From Reclinomonas americana ATCC 50394 (taxonomy: Eukaryota; Jakobida; Jakobea; Jakobida), in the NCBI GenBank assembly GCA_048213135.1, contig PS015016.1:127463-191462 (forward strand): DNA of 64,000 bases, read 5' to 3'. Under the pieces are notes generated by a model. The model was given only the letters and a program-made list of their open reading frames with translations. It was not told the origin of the DNA and made no database searches. Shown in pieces: positions 1 to 11,125 of the stretch (positions are counted from its first letter, which is position 1; the number at the start of each line of letters is the position of its first letter). The position numbers and the translations under genes were made by a program.

Positions 1-63
1 GGGCGTGGTGCGCAGCTTTGCATCTGGCCATGGGAGAACGGGGTGTGTTTGCTGACTGTATGG

Positions 64-95
<32 letters not shown>

Positions 96-3000
96 GTACA
101 GGTGCCCATGAGTGGCATTGTGGTGCAATCGTCGTCTGCGTCGTCGGTACCACCTCCACCTCCCACAGCGACCTTGAGTGCCGGTGTGGCCGCCGCGGCC
201 CGACCGTCGGCTGCCGCCCTGCTTCTTCGTGGCTCGGCTCCGCCACCGTGCGTCGTTGTCAATTGTTGTTGTCGTCGTGTTGACTCTACGGCCTGACACG
301 GCAGTGTGCGCACAGACTCGGCGAAGTGTCTCCGTTTGCCGCGGCCCTTGGTGAGTGATTTCTGTGCCATTTTTTGCTGCTGCGGATTGTTGAGCTGAGT
401 GTTGAGGAGCAGCTTCACCAGGCGTTCGCGATCGCTTTGCGGTGGCTCGTGCTGATGGGAGCCTCACAGCCACCGTGCTGCGGCACCTCGAGGTGCGACG
501 AATGGTGGTGGCGCTGCTGTGATCGAGTGTGATTCGCTCACCTGCGTTGTGACTTTGTGCAGAGTGCAACTCAGCGACTGCAGCAACTCGACCGCAACGG
601 ACAACAGTTCGCACAGTACACGCAGGAGTCGAAAAACGTGTTGCGCATTCTGATGATGGCGGCACATGTGCCGCAGGCTCGTATGCAGGCCATGCCGTAC
701 TTGCCAGGTTGGTCGGCACGGCGACGCGCGAGACGAATTCACTGCTCACGTCTCCTTCGTTGCAGCCTGGTTCAACATGCAGGCATTGTCGCGCACAGTC
801 CGCGAGTACATGGACCGTGCGGTGGCCCTCACCACGGGTGAACACCCCAGCGACTTTGACATGCTCCAGCTCCTGCTGCAGTATGCGTTCACGAGACCAG
901 CAGAGCAGCACCCGATTTCGCTCTCCGGTGCGTATCTACGCCTCCTCGATGTGGTTGGCTTTTGCAGCTAAATTCCCCGTGCTTCGCTCTGCAGACATGA
1001 TGCTCTCGCCGCTTGCCGAAGCGTGTTCCAGGTGGGCGCATGCCCTCATCACGCGCGCGCAGCCTCTGGCGAGCTTTGGTGCGCATCGTTTCTCGCGCCA
1101 TGTCGCTCTTATTTTCCCTTATACTTCCTCTTCCCTGCAGCCATGCGCTGCACTCTTCTCAATGAGCTTAATGCCGAGCGTCACCCGCTCAACATGCGCA
1201 TGCTGGTCACCGTATTCCGTGAACTGCCACCTGGTTTGTGTGATGGGTAGTAGTTGAGAGAGTGCATGCAACTGCGACGTAATCATATCTCTCGTGTCGT
1301 GCAGGCAAGGCCGAGGCCGATTTCGCCTATGTCATGCAGGAGTTGTGCGCCACTCCGTCGTTCCATGCACCGCTGGGCGAGGTACTCCTCCGCTTTGCGC
1401 AGACTCTCCATCAATACGGCGGAGGTGTGTGGCTCTCACTTCACTACGGCGGCCTGTCTGTTTCACTCCACCAACTGACTTTTGTGCACCTCTTTAGTCT
1501 CCTTCCAACTCCGTCCCATGTGCGCTGGCCTCACGCTGCACCGCGTGGAGATGCTTACGCAGCCACCAGAAGACCGCAAGCTGTGGCTTTTCGCGCTGGC
1601 TCATTTTATCGCGTTTTTCTCGTTTTTGCGCGCCACGGCTGCCAACATCAACTGTTGCGTGCAGCACACCAAGTGTGTGCGCGTGCGTGTGGTTGGCGCT
1701 GAATCGCATCGCTCACTCATACCATGAGTGTAGGGCGGGAGTTTCGCGAGGAAGTGCTGCTCGTACAACTGGACGCACTCAAGTGGACACACGAAGTGGT
1801 GCCACTCCACAACGCCGAACGGCATCTGACGCAATCCGAGGCTGCGATCTTGATTGCCAAACTACTTCTGTTGTGTCCGCCCTCTGCCGTCTTGATTCCA
1901 GCTGAGGTACGAGTTTGAAGTCGCACTGTCGCTTGCCAAACGTGCTGCAAACATCACGATGACAACAACAACAATTGTAGCGCTTTGGCGAGGCGGATGC
2001 TACCTTGTTCCAGAGCGCCTTTTCACAATTGCCTCTTCTGGAAGATGTGCTGATCGAGCTCATGTTTGTCACGTACGTTGCTGTCGCCGGTGCAGCTGCT
2101 GGTCTCTGCCACTGTGTTTTTAAACTTGCCTTGTTTTCGCGTAGTGTACGCAACAAGTTCCTGAGTGAGGACGACTGCCTGCAGTTCACCGAGGAGGTTC
2201 TGCTCCGCGCACTCGAGTACGAGGCTTCCACGCGTCCCACACCCGCCACTCCACCGAGACCATGCGTGTCGATGCAGAATCACTCGGTGTACTTCAAGGG
2301 CCTGTTTGAGAAGCTGCCTCGTTGCGTTCAGCATCTTGCTGTCCCCGCCAAGTGTGGCTTCTCATCGCAAGACGACACAGTGTACAAGTTGCCGGACTTT
2401 GGCGGCGAGAAGCTCGAGCCTCCAAAGAGCGGTGGCCACATTTATCGACGTGAGGCTTATATGCGAGCGTGTCGTGTTGGTCTGCTGTGCGCAGCGGCCG
2501 ACTTGGGCACTGCGGCGAGCTACTTGTGGGAACAGGTGTGTGGGCGCCCTCCCCCTCTTTCTCCATCTCTGTTCGAGCTCACCCGAAAACAGCATCACAC
2601 GGTTCGTATGCTGATGGAACGGTGCATCATGAGCGACTGGGTGGTGGACGAGACGACGGCGGAGAGTTCTGTGGATGATGAAAAGGTGCGTGTGTTGTGT
2701 GTTCCCCGTTCCGAGCTGTGGTCGCGCAGTTGATTGTCTCGTGCAGGCCATTAGCCTGTGGGGCACATATCTGGTGGAAAAGAATCGTTTGTCTCCTCTT
2801 CCCGCTCTCCGCTGCTCGTGCCAATGTCTGTCTCATTCTCCATGTCCAGACGAGCACGAGCTGGGACTCGCCGACTTTGAGGTGGTGGATCCCAGCACGT
2901 GGAGTCAGCAGGTGGTGTTTTGCAAGACGCCGTATGCATTGACACGGATCGATGCCGAGTACATGAGTAATATTGTGCGCTTGGAGGAGCGGTTGCGTCT

Positions 3001-6000
3001 CGGGCGTCGACTGCGAACAGTACGTGCGCCCGGTACGTATGCCGTCGTTGCTGCTTCACACACCGCCGATCGAAAGAGTCGATAGTCACTGTTGTTCTGT
3101 AGATTTTCTCGTGCAAGTGTTACAGGGTCAGAGTGAGAGCAAGGTTATTGTGTGGCTGGCTGCCATTATCAAGGTGTGTGTGCGACCTGTACATGTCTCT
3201 TTCATTGTGCATGCGCAACTCATTCTCGAGATGCGGACAGGACGAGCCAATGGTGCTCGACGCAGTGCCGCTTCGATTCATTTGTCAGCTGGCCGTGCAT
3301 GAACGGCTTGCTGTCGGCAGCTCGCGGTACGCATCCACCAGTCCACCAACTCCGTTGCTTCGGCAAACACGCTTGTCTCACGCGAGATATTTGTTACACA
3401 GCCGGCTCACTGATTCACTCGTGCGCGTGGTCAGTCGTCTACGCAGTCTCTTTCAGGTGTGCTGCTCTCCCGTCTTATTTTTGCTACCCTCACTCTCTCA
3501 TCGCGGTCCCTGAATCACCAGGTCCCGCCCACCGATGTGGAAAATACGGTGCTGTTGGACGAGATCATTGTCTATCTCTTCCAGGCGCTCTCGAATGGGT
3601 GCGTCGCGCACCGCAATTCTCTTGCGCTCTGGCTGTTGCTCTTGCTAACATCTCCCACAGCACGCGTTCTACGCGTCTGAACGTGAAGCTGATCATGACG
3701 CTCCTGTTCCTCTCGACTGTGTCGACCGAGAGTCTGGCTGAGAGTGCCGACATGCCACCGCCCACGCTTGATGTTGCGTCGTGTGCACACGCATGCATGC
3801 ATTTTTCGTTTGGTCGTCAAGTGTCTTATGTCATGTGTACAGTGGCTGTCGGCCATGGCTCAGCACAGTGCGTGGCCTCGCGTCGGTCAAGCATGTGTGC
3901 AGCACTGCTTGGCCGCCTGTTCGGTCGAGTCGGATCGGGCCTCCTTGCAAACGCTGCTCGTGTTCGTGGTGGAGCAGCTTTCGATTTCGGATGCCGGCCC
4001 CGATGTGTGGATAGTGCGCTACTGTTTGTTAGTTGTATCAGGCAGCCGTTTCTCCATCCCTCACCCGGTTTCGTTGCTCGTACAGCTGTTCTTGACGGCG
4101 GTGTCGACAAGTTTGTGTGTCCGCCGCGAGCTTTCCCCGCAGGTCAACTCTGGCTTCTTCGCTGCCCTCATTCACCACTTGGTCGTCAGCATTCAGTCTG
4201 GCCGTCTGCAGCTGGTGAGTGTGTCATTCGTCAGCAATGGGAGCGCATCTTCTCGGGAGAACTAAAGTACGCTCGCTTGATGCGCAGCCGGAGAGCGCGC
4301 CCGAGTCGCTACCGACGGTACACATTGGTGCTTCGGTGGTGCGACTGCCGGAGAAGGCGTGGGATGGCTTGTGTGCAGTGTTTGCTTCAGCCACCGACTC
4401 CACTGGCTTTGGCGGCACTCCTCTCCAATTCTTCACCGCTGCCGTCAGCTCGACAAACAGCCCTGCGTTCTTCAGCATGCTGTCCCGTCGTCTTGTCGAC
4501 GCTATCGACGAGCGACTTGCCGGGCTAGGTGAGTTAGTTGCAGTGCTGTCGCAACCTTGCGTGGCCTCGTCTATTGACTCGCAAATGCGTAGCTCTGGCA
4601 CATGCTCAAGCGGTCGACGTGTTGGATGCGCTGAATATGGCTCGCACTCCGCCGTTTGTGGACGCGTGCAGCAACGCGTTGCGCCAATTGGCTGGACAGC
4701 GCGACATTGTGTCGCTGCTGCTGCAGAGTGTTACCGAAGTGCGCGCGTCACCAGCAGTGCATCCGTTTATCCTGTCGCAGCTGGAGCAGTCGTCGGTCGA
4801 AGGTTCGGCAGATGTGTGTTCACCACCACGTCTTCCCTCTCTCTGTGTTTTAAGGAACGTGGGATTGTTGCGTAGCTGTGAGCACAGCAGCGAGGCTAGC
4901 CGCCGGGGAGCTGTTCGGCTCCAGCGGTCGTGTGGGCATTGCGGCTCAAGGCACCGTCGGTGTTCGGCGACGATTCAACCTCACAAAAACTCCCAGTCGT
5001 CGTTGCGTAACGCCGCACACCGAGTCCTATGATGTAGTCCTACTTATTTGTGTGCCTCCCTTCACAGCGAGCGCCAAGGATGCGCTTCTCGAAGCGGTAC
5101 GCCATTTGTCGCTGCGTGGATTCTCGCTTTTTCTCTTTCTCACTATACGTGTCCTCCGTCAGCGACGCGCCTCCTTTGCGGACGCCACCATGTTGCAGAC
5201 TGGGCAGTTAACCGCGCGCACGCGACCACCGCACCACACGGCAGTGGCAAGTGCCACCGCTGCGCCAGTGCACATTTCTGCAGTGGTGGAGGAGAGCGTG
5301 CACTCGTCGGCAGCGTCCACCACGCGCCCATTCCGCATGCTGCTGCAACTCTCGGAGCAACTCATGCGAGAGCATAGCTCGTCGGCCACCGCAGCACACG
5401 TGCAAGCAGCTCTGACGCACATTGCTGAGCATGGTTGGAGGCACGCACTGCATCTGCGGAAAGTAATGTGTTGCTCACACGGTCGCTCGCGTGCAGATGC
5501 TCTGGCCAGCTCCCCACGCCTCGTCTCCGTGCTGCTGGCGGCCATCGAACTGCTCAATCCGCATGACGTTACGGCATCTGTTCAACGAGTACTGCCGGGT
5601 CTGGCTCGAGTTCCCGAGTTGCGACAGTTGACCTGCCTCCTGGTGCACTACATGGTGCACGCCACCAGTCCGGAGAGTGGAATCGAGCTGCTGCACCGCC
5701 TCTACGATCAACATGTTGCGTCGCGTCGCTCCGTACATTTCGTGTGCGCGATGTGCTGCTTATTCAACTCAATAGGCCTCTGGGCAACTGGTGCCGTGGG
5801 TTGTACTCGAGTTGTTGCACAACTTGATCACACGCTTCCTGTCCGAGTGCGTGATGGAGTACAAGACGAGAGCCATTGGCAGGTGCGCTTTCCACACCAT
5901 TGTTTGTAACCCCCGCACTTGTATGCTGTGCGACACTGACGTGCGCACAATGTGCAGACCAAGTGCCTATGCGGCAAACATGCTGACCCTTGTCCGACAC

Positions 6001-8063
6001 GTGGTTCCCGCGTCGCGTGTGGATCAAGTGATTGCTTGCATTGTGCGCACGCCTTGTGTTCGCGTTCTATCCCGCGGATCGCTTGCTCATTGTTTCTCAT
6101 GTCTCCCGTCCGCCAGGTGAACACGGATGTGGAAGCGACTTCGTGGGATGTACTGCTGAAGGTTCTCATTACGGCACGGACCACCACCGACCGCGTCCAC
6201 GGCCATCGCGGCAGTGACGGTACGTGTGCATTCTTGTTGGCTTTTCTTGGTCGGTAAAGCCGATGAGTTGAATGTGTGTGTATGCGCGCGCGCGCTAGAT
6301 GATCTGGAGTCGCGCCAAGTGTATGTCAGACGCTTGGTGGCCAGTCTGCTTCAACACGCACACGCGAGACACTTGGTATGTTTTTTCTGTTCTTTGCATT
6401 ACTCTCGTGTGCGTCTTGATGGTTTCGTGACGGGTTTCCTTCGCAGAAGAATGCCAAGGGTGCTGGTGATCACAACCTGAGGACGCTGCTGTCGTGGTTC
6501 CGCTCGAACTACACGCTAGAGACAGAGGGAGCATTGGCGGACCAGCATCTCTCAACCTCTCTTGTGCCGCACTTGCCTTCGGCTGCTACTGCGGTGTGTG
6601 TCTTGGGGCACAGGATGTAGCGTGTCAATGCCTGTTTGCTGACTTGCCGCGTGCACAGTTCGATGTGCAGGCACACCAACTGTGTCGACAGTTGGCTCAG
6701 GTGCACGAGCTGAACTCGCTCCCGTTTGCCACCCTTCGACAGCTGGCGCTGCATCACCCCGAGACGCTTCTCAGCTTCGCCCCACTGCTGCTGGCCTTCC
6801 TGCAAGTGTCACCAAACATGACGGCCGTCGAGTTCAACGAGGGCGGTCACATGCGTATCTACTTGCAGGTTCTGTATATCATGGTCGACTTGCGAGACAC
6901 GCTGCTGGAGGTACGCGCGCTCTCGGGATTGATTCTACGTGTGGTGCCTGTGTCATTGAGTCCCGCATCATTTGTCGGTGCAGAACGAGGAAGTGCTGGT
7001 TGCAGTTCTCGACAAATTCATGGACACCGTGTCGGTGGCGCTGCACTGTTGCGTCGCAAAAGAGATAGGTACATACTCGTCTGCGGTGCTGACATTCGGC
7101 AATGGTAGCTCGAAATCGTGCAGAAATCGCCTTTGTGCCGCTGCTGAACAAGTTCTGCGAGTTCATCTGCTACGTGGCTGTGCGACGACCGCACTTGACG
7201 CGTGTCCATGCCGATCAACTGAGGTCTGCACTGCCTGTGCAGATGGCCGTCTCTCGTAATCTGAATGCCTGACTGTGTGATGTGCAGTCGACTGCGTGAC
7301 TTGCTGTTGGATCAGCCGCGCATCTCCATGGCGTTCGAGTTGTGTCGCCGCAGCGCCGGAGCGTTTGATGTTGAAGCACTGGACACTGTCACGTGGCAGC
7401 CAGATCGGTTGGAAGAGATTCAACGCACACTGCAACTCACCTCACCGGCAAGTTACGTAGCATTTCTCGCTATGACTCACACTGCACCGTGTGCTCTCCA
7501 CGCTCACGTGATTTATTTTTTCATGCCATGCAGGTGACCACGAACGGTGCGAGTTGTTGGCGCAAGTGGATGCTCTCAGTATGGCGGCACCCGTGTTGCA
7601 CGAGTTGATATGTCCAGTGGTGGCACCGCTGTGCCACAGCAGGCATCAGCGGACGCGTACTCTGACGTACAAGGTGCTGCGGCGCACACTCAACTTGTAC
7701 CCGAGGTGAGGCGTCTCGCTGATCGAGCGTCGGTTGGAGTGCTTTCGTTCTCACCCCCCCTCTCTCTCCCTCCTCTTGTAGTTGTGCCACGATTGTCTTC
7801 CCTGCCTACCTGGCGGCATTCAAGTCCAGCCGACGTGCCGTACGAGACGACGCTCTGAGTGCAGCAGCCGATTTGTTCCCGTTCGCACAAGGTTGCGTGG
7901 TGTCGCGGCACACGTGCGTCACTTTCTCTTGCCTGTGGTTTCACCCCGCGCACACTGTGCAGAGTACTCGCGAGCGGTCGTGACCGAGTCCTTCAAGGTC
8001 GGCGACCGTGCCAACGACACAGTACGCCGCATGATATTGTCGACAATGGGCATCAAGCCATGA
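1..8063 (+). CDS. INTS1: Integrator complex subunit 1 (gene span, many exons, 5' end possibly outside the window)
   Basis: Integrator subunit 1 is the large helical-repeat scaffold of the Integrator complex, which acts in the nucleus on snRNA 3' ends and paused RNA polymerase II. The call rests on collinear matches, from memory, to the animal protein. The stretch near 2005-2075 (QSAFSQLPLLEDVLIELM) matches the animal segment containing EVPILEDTLMRILV. The exon around 2400-2650 matches the segment ending LKMLMEMVM. The segment at 6760-6900 (LLSFAPLLLAFLQVSP, then MRIYLQVLYIMVDL) and the exon near 7130 (FVPLLNKFCEFICY) match the conserved C-terminal domain. The last exons end in GIKP and a TGA at 8061-8063. 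At least 25 short introns interrupt it. The first candidate Met is at 108, just after a GT-repeat intron; N-terminal coding sequence may lie upstream of base 1. It is convergent with the next gene, 93 bp away. Confidence 0.85.
64..95. repeat. (GT)n microsatellite
   Basis: About 14 GT units in a likely intron ending in gtacag just before the first candidate Met of the INTS1 gene. Confidence 0.85.
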
Positions 8064-8156
8064 CCACGGCAACAACAGTAACGATGCACACAGTCTATTG
8101 CGGGGCAGTAAAAAGATATAGAATAACACTCTCTAAGAACGGAGGAGGGGGAATGC
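8064..8156. other. Convergent intergenic region
   Basis: 93 bp shared by the 3' ends of the INTS1 and CcmE genes. No AATAAA; an AT-richer stretch gtaaaaagatatagaataacac at 8108-8129 is the best candidate for 3'-end signals. Confidence 0.35.
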
Positions 8157-9278
8157 TCATGAAGCCGCCTTTTGTGCATCCTTTTCTTCCTTGTCTGCCT
8201 GCTGCTCTTTCACCATGCGCTTGATGGCCTGCCATATACACGTGAGTGCACGCATAGGGGACAGATACACACACAGCAAGCGCGTGCACGTTACCTCCGG
8301 CATGTAATTCTCATCGTGCTGCGGCGGAGAAGACGGCGCTTCAGAAAAACAGCAACACAAACGAGTAAATGCATGTCAACTCCTTCTCACCTTTGCCAAA
8401 ACTTCACTGGCCTGGAAATGCCCCGGCCGGTCCATGACCCCGTCGACCACCACACTCTTTCCCTCACGGAACAGATCCGGCAGCATCCCGCTGCAACACG
8501 TCACGGTCAACAACAGTCACTTTCTCTCCTCTATCTCTTTCTGCAATCTCACCTGTACGACACCTGCGCAGCGCCAAACGATGAATTGAGGAAAACACAC
8601 CGTGGCAACAATCACACAGCAGAGCACAGCACTCACCTCGATCTCATTCTCGAGATCCGTCACCTGCACCAAGCAGCAGTGAGTGACAAGCAACCACCAT
8701 CGACGCGACAAAGCACGCGAACCGTAAAGTCGATATTCATGCTCGTCGCCGAGTGCCGCACCGAGCCCTCCACGACCAGTCCACCCAAGCGGAACCGCTT
8801 CGCCTGATCGTCAGGCCGCTCCAGCGCCTAGCCGCCTTCATCAACACCAAATGCACACACACTCCTGCAGTAATACCAAGAAGCAAGTACGCGCACCTGC
8901 GTCGGCGTCAAGTAGAACGCCACGTTGTCTTCAAAGGCGTTGAGCATGAGGAAGATGCCGGTGCCGACGACTGATCGATCAATCAGGAATGCATCACTCG
9001 TAACACACACTCTCTCTCACACACACACCAACAGACGCCGCGCCAGCGTACATGAACCGACGATTCTGGTTGCGTGAGGTCACGTTGACGGAGGCCGGTC
9101 CGCGCGGCGAAGACGCAGAGAAACTGCGCGGAGTGTGAGATGCAAATGTGCAAGTCAGATGCGTGTTTTCTTCGCACCTCGGTGTCTTGCGTGCGCCTGG
9201 TGGTGGTGGTGGTGGTGGTGGTGGTGTTGACTGAGAGAACAGTCGCCGACCAGCGGCCCTCCACACGTGGAAGAACAT
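8157..9278 (-). CDS. CCME: Cytochrome c maturation protein E, mitochondrial haem chaperone (gene span, about 7 exons)
   Basis: CcmE is the membrane-anchored haem chaperone of System I cytochrome c maturation; it binds haem covalently through a histidine and passes it to apocytochrome c. Exons read on the minus strand give, in order: a basic, Arg/Ser-containing leader ([17 protein letters not shown], from 9278) followed by a poly-Pro stretch, which looks like a mitochondrial presequence; one membrane segment ([19 protein letters not shown], about 8970-8897); the OB-fold motifs [13 protein letters not shown] (near 8790) and [24 protein letters not shown] (8487-8440); and HDENYMPE (8318-8293), in which His (8316-8318) is the family's haem-attachment residue. 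The C terminus is short and charged ([11 protein letters not shown]). Family, leader and key residue are all intact, so I judge it functional. The start is chosen because this ATG gives the amphipathic leader. Exon borders in the middle are my inference. Confidence 0.9.
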
Positions 9279-9353
9279 GTTGCAAGTGTTGTGACTGTGG
9301 AATTGCGGTCGACAGACGGAGTGGTGCAAGCTGCGTAGCGTGCAAGTGTGAGA

Positions 9354-9663
9354 ATGGCTGTGCAGTTTCTGCGCAGTGACACCGTGGAGGGCGAGGAACT
9401 GGTGCGCTCACACACACGCAAAGAGAACGACTGACTCTGTTGTTGTTGTTGTTGTTGTCACTCATCTCTCTCTCGCTCTTTCGCGCGCTCTCTCTCGTGC
9501 TTGCATAGTTGTATTACCAGTACCCGCGTGCAGACACTGCCGAGTCGCGCATTCTGGAGAAGCTGAAGGGCGTGTTTCTGGCGGCGCGTAATGTGCACAA
9601 GGATTTCGCCAAAGATGAGGTGTGTGTGAGAGAGCATGCGAGAGAGAGAGAGAGAGAGAGAGA

Positions 9664-9736
<73 letters not shown>

Positions 9737-11125
9737 TAGTACGTAGNNNNNNNNNNNNNNNNNNNNCACCATGGAAGTATGTGGGTCGGCGTTTTTCGTG
9801 CACAACTGTCTGGTGGCACGCACCGACATCCGGTGTGAGGATTTGCACACGTTGGCCACCGTGTGCACCATCTACCAGGGTCCGTCGGCCCACCTCGACG
9901 CATTGTCCTTCGTCCTTTACGACCTGTGGGAGAGAAGGCGCAATCGGAGACGGTTGGTGTGCTTCTCGGACAGCTCGCAGAACTCGTTCATTATGCTGCG
10001 ATTCCGTGGCAAAGTCCGCAAGTTGCGTGCGTTTCTTGTTCGCGGATTGCAGAAAATTGAGAGCACTCACCAGCACCGTGGGGCGACGCAGGACGGCCGA
10101 GATCGAGGACATGTTGTCGTCGTGGTTCACCAGCACGGGTCAGTCGATCATCGACATGTGTGACGGTATTCTGTTTGAGCGCAAGTGGAAGGTCTCTGTG
10201 CCGGCTGGTGGAGGTGGTGGCAGCGGCAGTGGCAGCGGTGGCGGTGGGGGAGGTGGTGGAGGAGGAGGTGGAAGCGGTGGAAGCGGATCGAGTGGCAAGG
10301 GAGCGCCAATGGCATCGCTGCCGTCGCTCTCCGAGGCGCGCGACTCGGTGGAGGTGGCGTCGCGCACGTTTGTGTGTGGCACGCCGTGCACGGATTTCTC
10401 GCCGGAGACGTTTGCACACGGCTACGTGCAGCTGGATGCCCTCTCGCGCAACCTGTACATTCCCATCGACCTGTTGCTGTCGTTGCAAGACAAGCTCGCT
10501 GGTGAGACACGCATGTGTTTCAGTACGCTTGTTTCTTCTCTTCTCTTGTGTTTTGACCCAGAGCATCTTGCAGGCGTGNNNNNNNNNNNNNNNNNNNNTT
10601 TACTTCAAAAGTGGTGCTGCTCGCGATCTCTCATTCCCTTTTGTTGCGCCGCTGCAGAATGGACATGTTCCTCCTGTAAAAGAAGTAGTAAATCATCCAA
10701 CGCATGGCATAAAAGAACGTCGCACTTCGTCCCGCAGTACATCAACGGGACATCGCCGACTCAACGAGCCCTCATCGCTGCACCCATGGACGATCTCCTG
10801 AAGCAGCGCCTGGAGGCAGTGCTCCACATTGCCCACCAGAAGAACTGCTCCATTGAACAGCTGTCAGCCGTACAGAAGGACTGGATCGAAGCCGGATGTG
10901 TGCAGGTGAGCTGCAGAGAGAGAGAGAAGAAGAGATACAGAGGGAGGGAGGAATGCACACCACCAGCGCACTCGGCAGAAGAACACGCAGTCGAAAAAGA
11001 GTGTGAAGCTGTCGCTCGTGCACATTCACATCAACGAGGCCATGTACGACACCGCGCTCATCCCGACTTGCGCGCCAGGTGGCCTCTCTGGAGGACGAAG
11101 CACGTGCATTGGACGCTATGGCTGA
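9354..11125 (+). CDS. Unassigned protein, possible longin-like N terminus, Gly-rich linker
   Basis: I do not recognise this gene with confidence. The first exon (MAVQFLRSDTVEGEEL) splices to LYYQYPRADTAESRILEKLK and GVFLAARNVHKDF, a pattern reminiscent of the first longin domain of CCZ1/INTU/HPS4-type proteins; that link is a guess. After a long GA-repeat intron and a 20-N gap come AFFVHNCLVARTDIRCEDL and LDALSFVLYDLWE, then a helical part (EIEDMLSSWFTSTGQSIIDM). A nearly pure Gly/Ser tract follows (10203-10296), then an exon ending NLYIPIDLLLSLQDKLAG. A second 20-N gap (10579-10598) interrupts the gene. Final exons read RLEAVLHIAHQKNCSIEQL and KSVKLSLVHIHINEAMYDT and stop at TGA 11123-11125. 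That stop overlaps the first in-frame ATG of midasin by eight bases. The gap sizes are unknown, so exons may be missing. Confidence 0.5.
9640..9732. repeat. (GA)n microsatellite beside a gap
   Basis: About 45 GA units, one interruption (gc at 9664), in an intron of the unassigned gene, 15 bp before the 20-N gap 9747-9766. Confidence 0.95.
10203..10296 (+). repeat. Coding poly-Gly/Ser tract
   Basis: GGN/AGN codons encode about 31 Gly and Ser residues in the unassigned protein. The frame stays open and flanking segments look coding on both sides (ILFERKWKVSVPAG before, SLPSLSEARDSVEVASRTFV after). Confidence 0.85.

Noticed and set aside
3152-4528. A 458-codon plus-strand open frame as an independent gene
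   Set aside because: Cys/Ser/Arg-rich composition and conserved INTS1 exons in other frames show it is a read-through of exons and introns in the wrong frame.
8157-9278. CcmE as bacterial contamination
   Set aside because: The gene has several spliceosomal introns, a mitochondrial-type leader and eukaryotic neighbours close by on both sides.
9622-9740. Arg-Glu repeat protein (RERERE)
   Set aside because: It is a translation of the GA microsatellite in an intron.
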